Shown in pieces: positions 41,311-50,283 of a stretch of 64,000 bases of DNA (position 1 is its first letter; each line of letters begins with the position of its first letter). The DNA is taken from contig NZ_FNKA01000004.1 of the NCBI RefSeq assembly GCF_900101335.1, positions 62,001 to 126,000 on the forward strand, read 5' to 3'. The notes below the pieces were generated by a model that was not told the DNA's origin, did no database searches, and worked only from the letters and a program-made list of their open reading frames with translations. The position numbers and the translations under genes are program-made. Source of the DNA: Quadrisphaera sp. DSM 44207. GTDB taxonomy: Bacteria; Actinomycetota; Actinomycetes; Actinomycetales; Quadrisphaeraceae.

Positions 41311-42416
41311 GCGAGATCCGCAAGGGCCTGGCCGGCGTCGTCGTCGACACGACGGCGATCTCGAAGGTCGACCCCGAGACCAACTCGCTGCTCTACCGCG
41401 GCTACCCCGTGCAGGAGCTCGCCGCCCGCCGCGGGTTCGAGGAGGTCGCGCACCTGCTCTGGCACGGGGAGCTGCCGACGCCGGGCGAGCTGGCCGCGCT
41501 GCAGGCGGCCGAGCGCTCCTCTCGGGCGCTGCCGGACGCCGTCCGGGCCGTCGTCGACGCCCTGCCCGCGAGCGCCCACCCGATGGACGTCGTGCGCACC
41601 GCCGTCAGCGTGCTCGGCGCGAGCGACCCCACCGCCGGGGACTCCTCGGCCGAGGCCAACACCGCCAAGGCGGTGCGGCTGCTCGCGCAGCTGCCGACCG
41701 TCGTCGCGCACGTGCAGCGGCGGCGGCGCGGGCTGGAGCCGGTGCCGCCGCGCGACGACCTCGACCACGCGGCGAACTTCCTGCACATGGCGTTCGGGGC
41801 GGTGCCCGACCCGGTCGTCGTCGACGCCTTCCGCACCTCCCTCGTCCTCTACGCCGAGCACTCCTTCAACGCCTCCACGTTCACCGCGCGCGTGATCACC
41901 TCGACGCTGTCGGACCTGCACTCCGCCGTCGTCGGCGCCATCGGCGCCCTCAAGGGCCCCCTGCACGGCGGCGCGAACGAGGCCGTGATGCACGTGCTGG
42001 AGGAGGTCGGCGACGCCTCGCGCGCCGAGGCGTGGCTGGACGACGCGCTGGCCGCCGGGCGCAGGGTGATGGGCTTCGGGCACCGCGTGTACAAGCACGG
42101 CGACTCCCGCGTGCCGACGATGAAGGCGGCGCTGGACCGCCTCGTGGCCCACTACGACCGGCCCGACCTCGCGGCCCGCTACGACGCGCTGGAGCGGGCG
42201 GTGGGAGCGCGCAAGGGCATCGAGCCGAACCTGGACTACCCCTCCGGCCCGGCGTACCACCTCATGGGCTTCGACACCGAGGTCTTCACGCCGATCTTCG
42301 TCGCGGCCCGGGTGACCGGGTGGACGGCGCACGTCATGGAGCAGCTGTCGGCCAACGCCCTGATCCGCCCGCTCAGCGAGTACGTCGGGCCGGAGGAGCG
42401 CTCCCTGCCGGCGTGA
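41307..42416 (+). CDS. prpC: 2-Methylcitrate synthase
   Basis: 369 residues of the citrate synthase family. Catalytic His residues lie in LHGGANEAV and GFGHRVYK, and the Asp in GFDTEVFTPIF. KGLAGVVVDTTAISKVDPET at the start is typical of the short 2-methylcitrate synthases. It condenses propionyl-CoA with oxaloacetate. GTGA overlap with prpB. Citrate synthase side activity is likely. Confidence 0.93.
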   Translation: MSEIRKGLAGVVVDTTAISKVDPETNSLLYRGYPVQELAARRGFEEVAHLLWHGELPTPGELAALQAAERSSRALPDAVRAVVDALPASAHPMDVVRTAVSVLGASDPTAGDSSAEANTAKAVRLLAQLPTVVAHVQRRRRGLEPVPPRDDLDHAANFLHMAFGAVPDPVVVDAFRTSLVLYAEHSFNASTFTARVITSTLSDLHSAVVGAIGALKGPLHGGANEAVMHVLEEVGDASRAEAWLDDALAAGRRVMGFGHRVYKHGDSRVPTMKAALDRLVAHYDRPDLAARYDALERAVGARKGIEPNLDYPSGPAYHLMGFDTEVFTPIFVAARVTGWTAHVMEQLSANALIRPLSEYVGPEERSLPA

Positions 42417-42470
42417 GGCGCCCGCCGCTCGGTGAGCCGGACCCCGACGCCGTGCCCGAGGATGGGCGAC

Positions 42471-43274
42471 GTGCCGGTCCCGCGCGAACCCGCCCGCGAC
42501 GCCGCTGCCGAGCCCGCCGTCGACCTCAACGCCGACCTCGGCGAGGGGCTGGGGGTGTGGCGCCTGGGGGACGACGCGGCGCTGCTCGACCTGGTCAGCA
42601 GCGCCAACGTCGCCTGCGGCTTCCACGCCGGTGACGCGGCCACCCTGCTCGCCGCGTGCGAGGGCGCCGCGCGGCGCGGCGTCGCGGTGGGGGCGCAGGT
42701 CTCCTACCGCGACCTCGTCGGCTTCGGCCGCCGGTTCGTGGACTACGAGCCCGCCGACCTGACCGCCGACGTCCTCTACCAGCTGGGGGCCCTCGACGGC
42801 CTGGCCCGCGCCGCCGGCACCCGGGTGCGCTACCTCAAGCCGCACGGCGCCCTCTACCACGCCGTGGTGCACCACGAGGCGCAGGCCGCCGCCGTCGTCG
42901 AGGCGGTCCGGCGCTACGACGCGGCGCTGCCCGTGCTCGGCCCGCCCGGCTCCGCGCTGCTGCGCGCCGCGCAGGGGGCGGGGCTGCGCGCCGCGCCCGA
43001 GGCGTTCGCCGACCGCGGGTACACCCCGGCCGGCACCCTCGTGCCGCGCGGGGAGCCCGGCGCGCTGCTCGCGGACGCCGGCGAGGTCGCGGCGCGCGTG
43101 CTCGCCCTCGTCACCGAGGGCGTCGTGCGCGCCGTGGACGGCACGCCCGTGGCCGTGGCCGCCGAGTCGGTGTGCCTGCACGGCGACACCCCGGGCGCCG
43201 TGGCGATGGCGCGGGCGGTGCGCGAGCGCCTGCAGGAGGCCGGCGTTGCCGTGCGCCCCTTCGCGGGCGGCTGA
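42471..43274 (+). CDS. pxpA: 5-Oxoprolinase subunit A (LamB/YcsF family)
   Basis: 267 residues. [48 protein letters not shown] and [13 protein letters not shown] are the family signature. With PxpB and PxpC it cleaves 5-oxoproline to glutamate using ATP, a housekeeping detoxification. GTG 42471 is chosen because GAGG lies at a good distance; an ATG at 42462 is possible. It begins 54 bases after prpC, so it could be read from the same transcript. Confidence 0.9.
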   Translation: MPVPREPARDAAAEPAVDLNADLGEGLGVWRLGDDAALLDLVSSANVACGFHAGDAATLLAACEGAARRGVAVGAQVSYRDLVGFGRRFVDYEPADLTADVLYQLGALDGLARAAGTRVRYLKPHGALYHAVVHHEAQAAAVVEAVRRYDAALPVLGPPGSALLRAAQGAGLRAAPEAFADRGYTPAGTLVPRGEPGALLADAGEVAARVLALVTEGVVRAVDGTPVAVAAESVCLHGDTPGAVAMARAVRERLQEAGVAVRPFAGG

Positions 43275-43275
43275 C

Positions 43276-43941
43276 GTGCGCGTCCTGCCCGTCGGCGACG
43301 CCGCGCTGCTCGTCGAGCTCGACGACCTGGCCGCCGTGCTCGCCGTCCACCGCGCGCTGAGCGCGGCGCCGCCGACCGGGGCGGTCGACCTCGTGCCCGC
43401 CGCCCGCACGGTGCTCGTGCGCGCCGGCGCGCCGGGAGCGCTCGACGCCGCCGCCGTGGCCGCCGCCGCGGGCGCCGCCCTGGCCGCGGCGGACGGCGCG
43501 GACGCCGGGGCGGACGGCGGGGCCCGCGACGTCGGCGCGGACGGCGGCGAGGTCGTGGAGGTGGTCGAGGTCCCCGTCGTCTACGACGGGGAGGACCTGG
43601 CGGAGGTGGCGCGCCGAACCGGCCTGAGCACCGCCGGCGTCGTCGCCGCGCACACCGGCTCGACGTGGACGGTCGCCTTCTCCGGGTTCGCTCCCGGCTT
43701 CGGCTACCTCGTCGGCGGCGACGAGCGGCTGCGCGTGCCCCGCCGCGCCGAGCCGCGCACCCGCGTGCCCGCCGGCGCGGTCGCCCTGGCCGGGGAGTTC
43801 ACCGGTGTCTACCCGCGCCCCTCCCCCGGCGGCTGGCAGCTGATCGGGCGCACGTCCCTGCCGGTCTGGGACGCCGAGCGCGACCCGCCGGCCCTGCTGC
43901 GCCCCGGCGTCCGCGTGCGGTTCACGGCGGTGGGCGCGTGA
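43276..43941 (+). CDS. pxpB: 5-Oxoprolinase subunit B (KipI-like)
   Basis: 221 residues. [16 protein letters not shown] at the start and [40 protein letters not shown] and [16 protein letters not shown] at the end mark PxpB/KipI. An acidic/Gly-rich insert (about residues 73-95) is unusual. GTG 43276 follows the pxpA stop by one base. Confidence 0.9.
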   Translation: MRVLPVGDAALLVELDDLAAVLAVHRALSAAPPTGAVDLVPAARTVLVRAGAPGALDAAAVAAAAGAALAAADGADAGADGGARDVGADGGEVVEVVEVPVVYDGEDLAEVARRTGLSTAGVVAAHTGSTWTVAFSGFAPGFGYLVGGDERLRVPRRAEPRTRVPAGAVALAGEFTGVYPRPSPGGWQLIGRTSLPVWDAERDPPALLRPGVRVRFTAVGA

Positions 43942-44888
43942 GCGCGCCTGCCCCCACCGGCGCCCGGGCGCTGCACGTCCTGGCACCCGGCCCGCACGCC
44001 GCGGTGCAGGACCTCGGGCGCCCGGGGCGCGCGGCGCTCGGCGTGGGGGCCTCCGGCGCGGCCGACCGCGCGGCGCTGCGCCGGGCGAACCGGCTGCTGG
44101 GCGACCCGGAGGGCACCGCGGCGGTGGAGACCACGCTCGGCGGGCTGCGCGTGCGCGCGGAGGGCGACCTGCTGGTCGCGGTCACCGGCGCCCCGGTGCC
44201 CGTGATGGTCAGCGGGCGCGGGAGCGTGCGCACCGCGGGCACCGAGGAGGTGCTGCGCCTGCGCGCCGGCGAGGAGCTGGCCCTCGGCACGCCGACCAGC
44301 GGGCTGCGCGGCTACGTCGCCGTGCGCGGCGGGATCGCCGTCCCGCCGGTGCTGGGCAGCCGGTCCACCGACGTCCTGGCCGGGCTCGGTCCGCCGCTCC
44401 TGGCCGCCGGGACGGTGCTGCCGGTGGGTCCCGCGCCCGCCGCGCCGCCCGTGCTCGACGCGCTGCCGGTGCCGGCGCCGCCCGCGGGCGACCTCGTGCT
44501 GCGCGTGGTGCTCGGGCCGCGCGACGACTGGTTCACCCCCGAGGCCGTGCGCGCGCTGCTGGGCGCGGCGTGGACCGTGGGGCCGGCCAGCGACCGCGTC
44601 GGCATGCGCCTGCTCGGGCCGGCGCTGGCGCGCACCCGTGCGCAGGAGCTGCCCAGCGAGGGCCTCGTGCGCGGCGCGCTGCAGGTGGCCGCCGGCGGGG
44701 CGCCCACGCTCATGCTCGCCGACCACCCCGTCACGGGCGGCTACCCGGTGATCGCCGTCGTGCTCGACGCCGACACCGACGCGGCCGCGCAGGCGCGCCC
44801 GGGGCAGCGGCTGCGCTTCACGCGCGCGGCGGGGTCGTCTCCGGCGCGCTCTGCGGGGACGGCGCGAGCGTCCCCGACCCCTCGGTAG
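43938..44888 (+). CDS. pxpC: 5-Oxoprolinase subunit C (KipA-like biotin-dependent carboxylase fold)
   Basis: 316 residues. [76 protein letters not shown] and [18 protein letters not shown] are conserved PxpC segments. GTGA overlap with pxpB. Its last 71 bases overlap the convergent small gene; those residues form a non-conserved Ser/Ala/Arg tail. Confidence 0.9.
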   Translation: MSAPAPTGARALHVLAPGPHAAVQDLGRPGRAALGVGASGAADRAALRRANRLLGDPEGTAAVETTLGGLRVRAEGDLLVAVTGAPVPVMVSGRGSVRTAGTEEVLRLRAGEELALGTPTSGLRGYVAVRGGIAVPPVLGSRSTDVLAGLGPPLLAAGTVLPVGPAPAAPPVLDALPVPAPPAGDLVLRVVLGPRDDWFTPEAVRALLGAAWTVGPASDRVGMRLLGPALARTRAQELPSEGLVRGALQVAAGGAPTLMLADHPVTGGYPVIAVVLDADTDAAAQARPGQRLRFTRAAGSSPARSAGTARASPTPR

Positions 44889-45159
44889 CGGCGCGCCCGC
44901 CGCTCTCCCCGCGGCTGGCGAGGGCGTCGTCGCGGGCGCCGCCGGGCCCCTCGGTCGTCCCGGGGACCTCCGTCGCCCCGGCCCCGAGGGCCTCCCGCCG
45001 CTCGTAGAGCGCCTCGAGCACCGGCATCCGCCGGCCGTGCAGCTCCTCCTCGGCGATGAGGGCGTCCACCTGGCTGGCCGGCAGGTCGGCGACCCGGGCG
45101 ACCACCTCCTCGGTGGACAGGCGGTCGACGTCGGGGATCGGCGAGTCGCTGGTGCTCAT
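44818..45159 (-). CDS. DUF8129-like small protein, copy 2
   Basis: 113 residues: MSTSDSPIPDVDRLSTEEVV, ASQVDALIAEEELHGRRMPV and LEALYERREAL form a helical domain, followed by a disordered Gly/Thr/Pro tail. It is a paralogue of the gene at 45198. Its 3' end overlaps pxpC. The helical domain resembles the small actinobacterial DUF8129 family; function unknown. Confidence 0.65.
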   Translation of the reverse strand: MSTSDSPIPDVDRLSTEEVVARVADLPASQVDALIAEEELHGRRMPVLEALYERREALGAGATEVPGTTEGPGGARDDALASRGESGGRAATEGSGTLAPSPQSAPETTPPRA

Positions 45160-45197
45160 GGCGCCTTCCTACCCGATCGACCGCCCGCCCGCCGCGC

Positions 45198-45530
45198 TCA
45201 GCGGGGCTGGGCGGGGTTGGTGGGGTCGCCCTGCGACGGCGGGTTGATCTTCGGGCCCTCGGTGGCGGGGCTCGCGACGGAACCGCCGCCGGGCGCCGGC
45301 GGCGCCTGCAGGTCGATCGCGGCGGCGTCCCCGCCGCTGGGGGTGGCACCGGCGTCCAGCTGCTCGCGGCGCGCGCGCAGCACCTGCAGGACGGGCGCCC
45401 GACCGCCGTGCTGCTCCTCGAACGCGATCAGGGCGTCGACCTGCGGCGCGCTCAGGCTGCGGATGCGCGCCGTCACGTCACCCAGCGGCAGGTGGTCGAA
45501 GTCCGGGATCGGCAGGTCGCTCGTGCTCAT
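45198..45530 (-). CDS. DUF8129-like small protein, copy 1
   Basis: 110 residues: MSTSDLPIPDFDHLPLGDVT, APQVDALIAFEEQHGGRAPV and LQVLRARREQLDAG, then a disordered tail. The first 60 residues align with the downstream gene at roughly half of positions, so this is a tandem duplication with diverged tails. Confidence 0.65.
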   Translation of the reverse strand: MSTSDLPIPDFDHLPLGDVTARIRSLSAPQVDALIAFEEQHGGRAPVLQVLRARREQLDAGATPSGGDAAAIDLQAPPAPGGGSVASPATEGPKINPPSQGDPTNPAQPR

Positions 45531-45585
45531 GACCGGCTCCTACCCCGCGGGCGCGGCGGCTCACCGGGGCGGGGCGCCCGGCGGG

Positions 45586-46023
45586 TCAGCGGCGCAGCAG
45601 CCGGACGGCGAGGGCGGCCAGCCCCGCGGCGACGAGGAGCTCCTGCGGCCAGCGGCGCGGGGACTCGCGCTGCAGCCGCTTGTGGAAGGCGTCGAAGCGG
45701 GCCGGGTACGGCGAGGCGCCGAAGAACAGCTGCGACGGCTTGTCGAGGTCCGGCGCCGCCGCCCCGGCCATGCCGGCGAGCACGGCGAGGCGGCGCGGGC
45801 GCGGCGCCAGCGCCGTCCCGGCCGCCAGGGCGGCCAGCCCTGCCAGGCCGTCGACGACGGCGACGCGCAGGAACACGTGCTCGCGCTCGTCCCCCCAGTG
45901 CGGCGCGGCGTCGAGGAGCAGGTGGCTGACGGCGCCCGCGACGAAGGCGGCCGCGGGACGGCGCCCGAGCGGCCCCGCGGCGGCCAGGACGGCGCCCGAG
46001 AGGACGTGGTTGGTCACCAGCAC
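45586..46023 (-). CDS. YdjM/DUF457-like membrane protein
   Basis: 145 residues. TNHVLSGAVLAAAGPLGRRP and AGAVSHLLLDAAPHWGDERE carry the His/Asp pattern of the YdjM/DUF457 metal-dependent membrane hydrolase-like family, and LAVLAGMAGAAAPDLDKPSQ a third motif. Three or four hydrophobic segments are present. GTG 46023 is the only plausible start. Function unknown. Confidence 0.6.
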   Translation of the reverse strand: MLVTNHVLSGAVLAAAGPLGRRPAAAFVAGAVSHLLLDAAPHWGDEREHVFLRVAVVDGLAGLAALAAGTALAPRPRRLAVLAGMAGAAAPDLDKPSQLFFGASPYPARFDAFHKRLQRESPRRWPQELLVAAGLAALAVRLLRR

Positions 46024-46101
46024 GGGCCCAGCATGCCGCCGTCCGGGCGGTCGCGGGGCGCTCGACGTGCGGGGACGCCGCCGGCGGCCGACGATGCGCC
46101 G

Positions 46102-46443
46102 GTGGCGAACCACCCGCAGGGCCTGGACGACGTCCGCGACGACTGGCGGTCGGCGGTCAACATGACGCCGGAGGAGCTGGAGGACTGGCTGTCCACCGAG
46201 CAGTCCCAGTCGGTCGGTGACACGTCCGGGGACGGCGAGTCCACCGGGCACCGCTCGGGCCGCCGGATCGTGGAGGTCCTGCGCACGAAGCAGGCCGACC
46301 TCACCGACGACGACGTCGCGCACATGCGCAAGGTCGTCGGCTACGTGCACCGCCACCTCGCGCAGCGCCCGTCCGGGGACGTCACCGAGACGAAGTGGCG
46401 CTACTCCCTGATGAACTGGGGCCACGACCCCCTGAAGGACTGA
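46102..46443 (+). CDS. DUF3140 family protein
   Basis: 113 residues: WRSAVNMTPEELEDWLSTEQ, SQSVGDTSGDGESTGHRSGR, RIVEVLRTKQADLTDDDVAH and MRKVVGYVHRHLAQRP, ending in YSLMNWGHDPL. This matches the actinobacterial DUF3140 family of DNA-binding-like small proteins. It lies eight bases before topoisomerase IB. Confidence 0.8.
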   Translation: MANHPQGLDDVRDDWRSAVNMTPEELEDWLSTEQSQSVGDTSGDGESTGHRSGRRIVEVLRTKQADLTDDDVAHMRKVVGYVHRHLAQRPSGDVTETKWRYSLMNWGHDPLKD

Positions 46444-46451
46444 CCCGCACC

Positions 46452-47498
46452 GTGCCCCGCCTGCGCACCGTCTCGCCCGACACCAGGGGCTGGACCCGCC
46501 GCCGCTCCGGCCGCGGCTTCACCTACCTCGACGCCGTCGGCGACCGCCTGCCCCCCGCGGACGCCGAGCGCTGCCGGGCGCTCGTCATCCCGCCGGCGTG
46601 GAAGGAGGTGTGGATCTGCCCCGCGCCCAACGGCCACATCCAGGCCGTCGGCACCGACGACGCCGGGCGCCGCCAGTACCTGTACCACCCGCTGTGGCGC
46701 GAGCAGCGCGACCGCGCCAAGCACGAGCGCATCCTCGAGGTCGCCGAGCGCCTGCCGGCGGCGCGCACGCTGGTCTCCGAGCACATCGCGCTGCCCGGCA
46801 TGCCGCGCGAGCGCACCCTGGCCACGGCGTTCCGCCTCCTCGACCTCGGCTTCTTCCGCGTCGGCGGCGAGGGGTACGTCGAGTCCGGCGGCAGCTACGG
46901 GCTGGCGACGATCGAGAAGAAGCACGTGCGCCTGGACGGGTCGCTCGTCGTCTTCGACTACGTCGCCAAGCACGGCAAGCAGCGCGTCCTGGCGCTGGCC
47001 GACGAGTCGGTGCACGACGTCGTCGGCACGCTGCTGCGCCGCCGCGGCGGGGACGACGACCTGCTGGCCTACAAGGACGCCGGCGGCTGGCACGACATCA
47101 CCAGCAGCGACATCAACGCCTACGTCAAGGACGTCGTCGGCGGCGACGTGTCGGCCAAGGACTTCCGCACCTGGCACGCGACCGTGCTCGCCGCCGTGGC
47201 GCTCGCGGTCTCCACGCACGCCGCGGAGAGCCCGACCGCGCGCAAGCGCGCGGTCTCGCGCGCCATGACGGAGGTCTCCGAGTACCTGGGCAACACGCCG
47301 ACCGTGGCGCGGGCCTCCTACGTCGACCCGCGCGTGGTCGACCTCTTCGAGGACGGCACGACGATCGAGCCGGCCCTGAGCGAGCTCGGGCTCGAGGCCT
47401 CCTTCGGGCAGCCCGCCACGCACGGGGCGATCGAGCGCGCCGTGCTGGACCTGCTGCGCACGCCGCCGCCGAGCGTGCGGCGGGCCCGGCGCCGCTGA
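46452..47498 (+). CDS. DNA topoisomerase IB (poxvirus type)
   Basis: 348 residues. Opening GWTRRRSGRGFTYLD, PPAWKEVWICPAPNGHIQAV and GTDDAGRRQYLYHPLWREQR, then catalytic ATIEKKHV and KDFRTWHATVLAAV, and the nucleophile Tyr in ARASYVDPRVVDLFEDG. It relaxes supercoils by forming a 3'-phosphotyrosine link. Short bacterial type IB enzymes are common in soil actinobacteria. GTG 46452 is nine bases after the DUF3140 stop. Confidence 0.92.
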   Translation: MPRLRTVSPDTRGWTRRRSGRGFTYLDAVGDRLPPADAERCRALVIPPAWKEVWICPAPNGHIQAVGTDDAGRRQYLYHPLWREQRDRAKHERILEVAERLPAARTLVSEHIALPGMPRERTLATAFRLLDLGFFRVGGEGYVESGGSYGLATIEKKHVRLDGSLVVFDYVAKHGKQRVLALADESVHDVVGTLLRRRGGDDDLLAYKDAGGWHDITSSDINAYVKDVVGGDVSAKDFRTWHATVLAAVALAVSTHAAESPTARKRAVSRAMTEVSEYLGNTPTVARASYVDPRVVDLFEDGTTIEPALSELGLEASFGQPATHGAIERAVLDLLRTPPPSVRRARRR

Positions 47499-47528
47499 GG
47501 GCCGCCGGCCGCTGCCGAGGGCGGCGCC

Positions 47529-47894
47529 TCAGCCCCAGCCCAGCTCGTGCAGGCGCTCGTCGTCGATGCCGAAGTGGTGGGCGACCTCGTGCACGACCGT
47601 GACGGCGACCTCGTCGGCGACCTCCTCGCGGCTGCCGCACGCGCGCAGCGTCGGGCCGCGGAAGACCGTGATGCGGTCGGGCAGCGCCCCGGCGGCCCAC
47701 CACTCCCCGCGCTCGGTGAGCGGGGTGCCCTCGTAGAGGCCGAGCAGGTCGTCCGGCTGGTCCTCCGGCGGCTCCTCCTCGACGAGGACGACGACGTTGG
47801 ACATCATCCGGGCCAGCTCCTGCGGCAGCTGGTCCAGCCCGTCGGCGACCGCCTCCTCGAACTCACCCTCGGTCATCTCCACCACGGCGACCAT
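47529..47894 (-). CDS. Zincin-like metallopeptidase (PF06262/DUF1025)
   Basis: 121 residues. EMTEGEFEEAVADGLDQLPQ at the start, GLYEGTPLTERG, RITVFRGP and the zinc motif VVHEVAHHFGIDDERLHELG (HExxH plus downstream Asp) define this minimal metallopeptidase family. Substrate unknown. Confidence 0.88.
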   Translation of the reverse strand: MVAVVEMTEGEFEEAVADGLDQLPQELARMMSNVVVLVEEEPPEDQPDDLLGLYEGTPLTERGEWWAAGALPDRITVFRGPTLRACGSREEVADEVAVTVVHEVAHHFGIDDERLHELGWG

Positions 47895-47990
47895 CGTGCC
47901 GCCCGCGCCGGCGTCCGGTGTCAGGGCGACGACGCCCTCGCGCCCGCCGACGTGCTGACACGCGCTGGCAGGACGCCGGCGGGCGGGCGG

Positions 47991-48851
47991 TCAGGCGGCG
48001 CTGAGGCGGGCGACCTCGTCGGCGCTCAGCTGCAGGTCGGCGGCCTCGGCGGAGGCCCGCGCCGTCTCCGGGCGGCTGGAGCCCGGGATCGGGACGACGC
48101 GCTCGCCCAGCGCCAGCATCCACGCGATCGTGACCTGCTGGGGGCTGACCCCGCGCGCCCGCGCCACCTCGGCGAAGGCCGCGTGCCGGCTGCCGAGCTC
48201 GGAGGCGCTGGAGATCCCGCCGAGCGGGCTCCACGGCAGGAAGGCGACGCCCATCTCCTCGCACAGGCGCAGCTCGGGCTCGCTGGAGCGGAACGCCGGC
48301 GAGAACTGGTTCTGCACGCTCACCAGCCGCCCGCCGAGCACCTCCTGCGCCTGCCGGATCTGCTCGGGGCTCGCGTTGGAGATCCCGGCCATCCGGATCG
48401 TGCCGGCGTCCAGCAGCTCGGCGAGCGCGCCGAGCGACTCCGCGTAGGGCACCTGCGGGTCGGGCCGGTGCAGCTGGTACAGCCCGATGGCGTCGACGCC
48501 CAGGCGCTGCGCGGACGCCTGGGCGGCCTCCTTCAGGTGGCCCGGGCTGGAGTCGATGGTCCACGACCCGTCGCCGGGCCGCAGGTGCCCGCCCTTGGTC
48601 GCCACCAGCACCGCGGAGGCGTCCCCGCCCCAGGTGCGCAGGGCCTCGGCGACCAGCTCCTCGTTGTGCCCGACCTCGTCGGCGTGCAGGTGGTACGCGT
48701 CCGCGGTGTCGATCAGCGTCACCCCCGCGTCCAGGGAGGCGTGGATCGTCGCGATCGACCGCTCGCGGTCCGGGCGGCCCTCGATCGACATGGGCATCGC
48801 GCCCAGCCCGACGGCCGAGACGGTGGTGTCACCGATGGTGCGGGTCCTCAT
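47991..48851 (-). CDS. Aldo/keto reductase
   Basis: 286 residues, TIM-barrel NADPH oxidoreductase. Catalytic Asp and Tyr lie in DTADAYHLH, Lys in VATKGGHLRP, His in LYQLHRPDPQ; the cofactor site IPGSSRPETARASAEA is at the end. It reduces aldehydes or ketones; no neighbour narrows the substrate. ATG 48851 follows GAGGAGCACCCACC. Confidence 0.88.
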   Translation of the reverse strand: MRTRTIGDTTVSAVGLGAMPMSIEGRPDRERSIATIHASLDAGVTLIDTADAYHLHADEVGHNEELVAEALRTWGGDASAVLVATKGGHLRPGDGSWTIDSSPGHLKEAAQASAQRLGVDAIGLYQLHRPDPQVPYAESLGALAELLDAGTIRMAGISNASPEQIRQAQEVLGGRLVSVQNQFSPAFRSSEPELRLCEEMGVAFLPWSPLGGISSASELGSRHAAFAEVARARGVSPQQVTIAWMLALGERVVPIPGSSRPETARASAEAADLQLSADEVARLSAA

Positions 48852-48980
48852 GGTGGGTGCTCCTCGGGATGGGGGGAGGTCTGCTCGGGCCTGTTGCCGC
48901 TACCCGCCCGAACACCCGCTATGCTCGTGCCCGTCCTCGACGGTCCGACGTCCCGGGCCCGCTCGCCAGGGGGCGTCCCA

Positions 48981-49053
48981 GCCCCCATCGTCTAGCGGCC
49001 TAGGACACCGCCCTTTCAAGGCGGCAGCGCGGGTTCGAATCCCGTTGGGGGTA
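48981..49053 (+). tRNA. tRNA-Glu (anticodon TTC)
   Basis: 73 bases: acceptor GCCCCCA/TGGGGGT, anticodon loop CTTTCAA on a CCGCC/GGCGG stem, T-loop TTCGAAT. First of three tRNAs within 290 bases. Confidence 0.95.
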
Positions 49054-49090
49054 CGGCACCACCGGTCACGCTGGGCTCACGCCCTCGCAA

Positions 49091-49164
49091 GGCCCCGTAG
49101 CGCAGTTGGTTAGCGCGCCGCCCTGTCACGGCGGAGGTCGCGGGTTCAAGTCCCGTCGGGGTCG
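49091..49164 (+). tRNA. tRNA-Asp (anticodon GTC)
   Basis: 74 bases: acceptor GGCCCCG/CGGGGTC with a G-U pair, anticodon loop CTGTCAC, T-loop TTCAAGT. It lies 37 bases after tRNA-Glu, in the same direction. Confidence 0.95.
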
Positions 49165-49188
49165 CTCCGCACGCCTCGTGCTCCACGA

Positions 49189-49264
49189 GGCCAGGTAGCT
49201 CAGCTGGCAGAGCGTCCGACTGAAAATCGGAAGGTCGGCGGTTCGATCCCGCCCCTGGCCACCA
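49189..49264 (+). tRNA. tRNA-Phe (anticodon GAA), CCA encoded
   Basis: 76 bases: acceptor GGCCAGG/CCTGGCC, anticodon loop CTGAAAA, T-loop TTCGATC, and a genome-encoded CCA. An integrase remnant lies just downstream, so its 3' end may have been an attachment site. Confidence 0.95.
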
Positions 49265-49395
49265 CAGCGCGTGACGCTGACCGGCGGGGATGGCACTCCG
49301 TGAGCGGCAGTGCCCGCCCCATCGGGCCCAGGTGCAGCAACGGGTGCAGCCACCGCTCGGCACGGATCGACTGCTGAGGCGCCCCTCGAGCCGGT

Positions 49396-49860
49396 TCAGC
49401 GCCGTCCGCTGCTCGTCGAGGACGACGGAGGCGTGGATCTCCGTCGTACCGTGGTGGTGAAGACCAGGCCGCAGCCCGGGGTGCCGGCGGCGAGCAGCTC
49501 TGCGGCCTGGTGGGCCCGATGGGCCTCGAGGGCTCGGACGCAGACACCGGGCAAGGGCACCTGCCGGTCGGAGGCCCGCGACTCGGTCGGCACCGGCTGC
49601 AGCTCGGCGTTGACCCGCTGGAGGCTCTGGCGGACCTCGAGGACCCCGCGGTCGAGGTCGACGGCGTCCCAGGACAGCCCCAGCAGCTCCGTGCGGCGCA
49701 GACCGGGGTGGAGCGCGAGGACGTACAGCACCTCGAGTCGGTCACCCTCGGCGTGGTGGAGCAGGTGCCGGCTCCGCCCGATGCTCAGGCCCCGGTCGAC
49801 CTGGTAGCGAGGGCCCGGGAGGCGGTCCTCCGGCTCGATGAAGTGGCCAGCGTCATCGTG
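49396..49860 (-). pseudogene. Tyrosine recombinase (phage integrase) remnant
   Basis: GDRLEVLYVLALHPGLRRTE, LLGLSWDAVDLDRGVLEVRQ and VPLPGVCVRALEAHRAHQAA form the first half of an integrase catalytic domain, including the Arg of ARG-TE (LRRTELLGL). The C-terminal HxxR and Tyr motifs are missing: after LVFTTT the frame runs into low-complexity and stops. The arm and core-binding domains upstream are not recognisable. The position 130 bases from tRNA-Phe fits the scar of a departed island or prophage. Confidence 0.7.
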
Positions 49861-50283
49861 AGGTCCGTGCCCTGACCTGGGCCGGGCAGCTGTGCGGGCC
49901 CCCGGCGCGTCCGACGGGCACCGCGAGGAGGGTCCCCGCAAGCATCGGCGACTCCTCGGCGACCTCGGCCCGGCGGACGGCATCGACTGGGGTTGGTTCT
50001 GCTCAGCGGCGCCGGCCCGCCCCTGCCCGCTCAGCACACCGGCTGCCGTGGTGTCGACGACTGACGTGCCCGGGGCCTGTCATCGTTGATCCTCAACACC
50101 ACTCGTCGACGCGCCTGACCTGTGCCGACGCGGTCGCCGCCGTGAGCGTCGGCGACCCGTCGTCTTCCACCGCAGACGAGGGTCGCCGGAGCACGTCCTG
50201 GCGAGCCGCCACCCCTGCCCCCCACAGTCGCTGCGCGCGCGAGGCGGCGGTCGACGACGGCTCGACGCGAGGCCTCGCCGAGG
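49861..50283. other. Gene-free scar region downstream of the integrase remnant
   Basis: I see no intact coding sequence here. Open frames have poor composition and no recognisable domain. It probably belongs to the same decayed insertion as the integrase fragment. I did not find a second copy of the tRNA-Phe 3' end by eye. Confidence 0.45.

Noticed and set aside
42417-42470. Riboswitch or leader RNA before pxpA
   Set aside because: The gap is 54 bases with no conserved structure visible.
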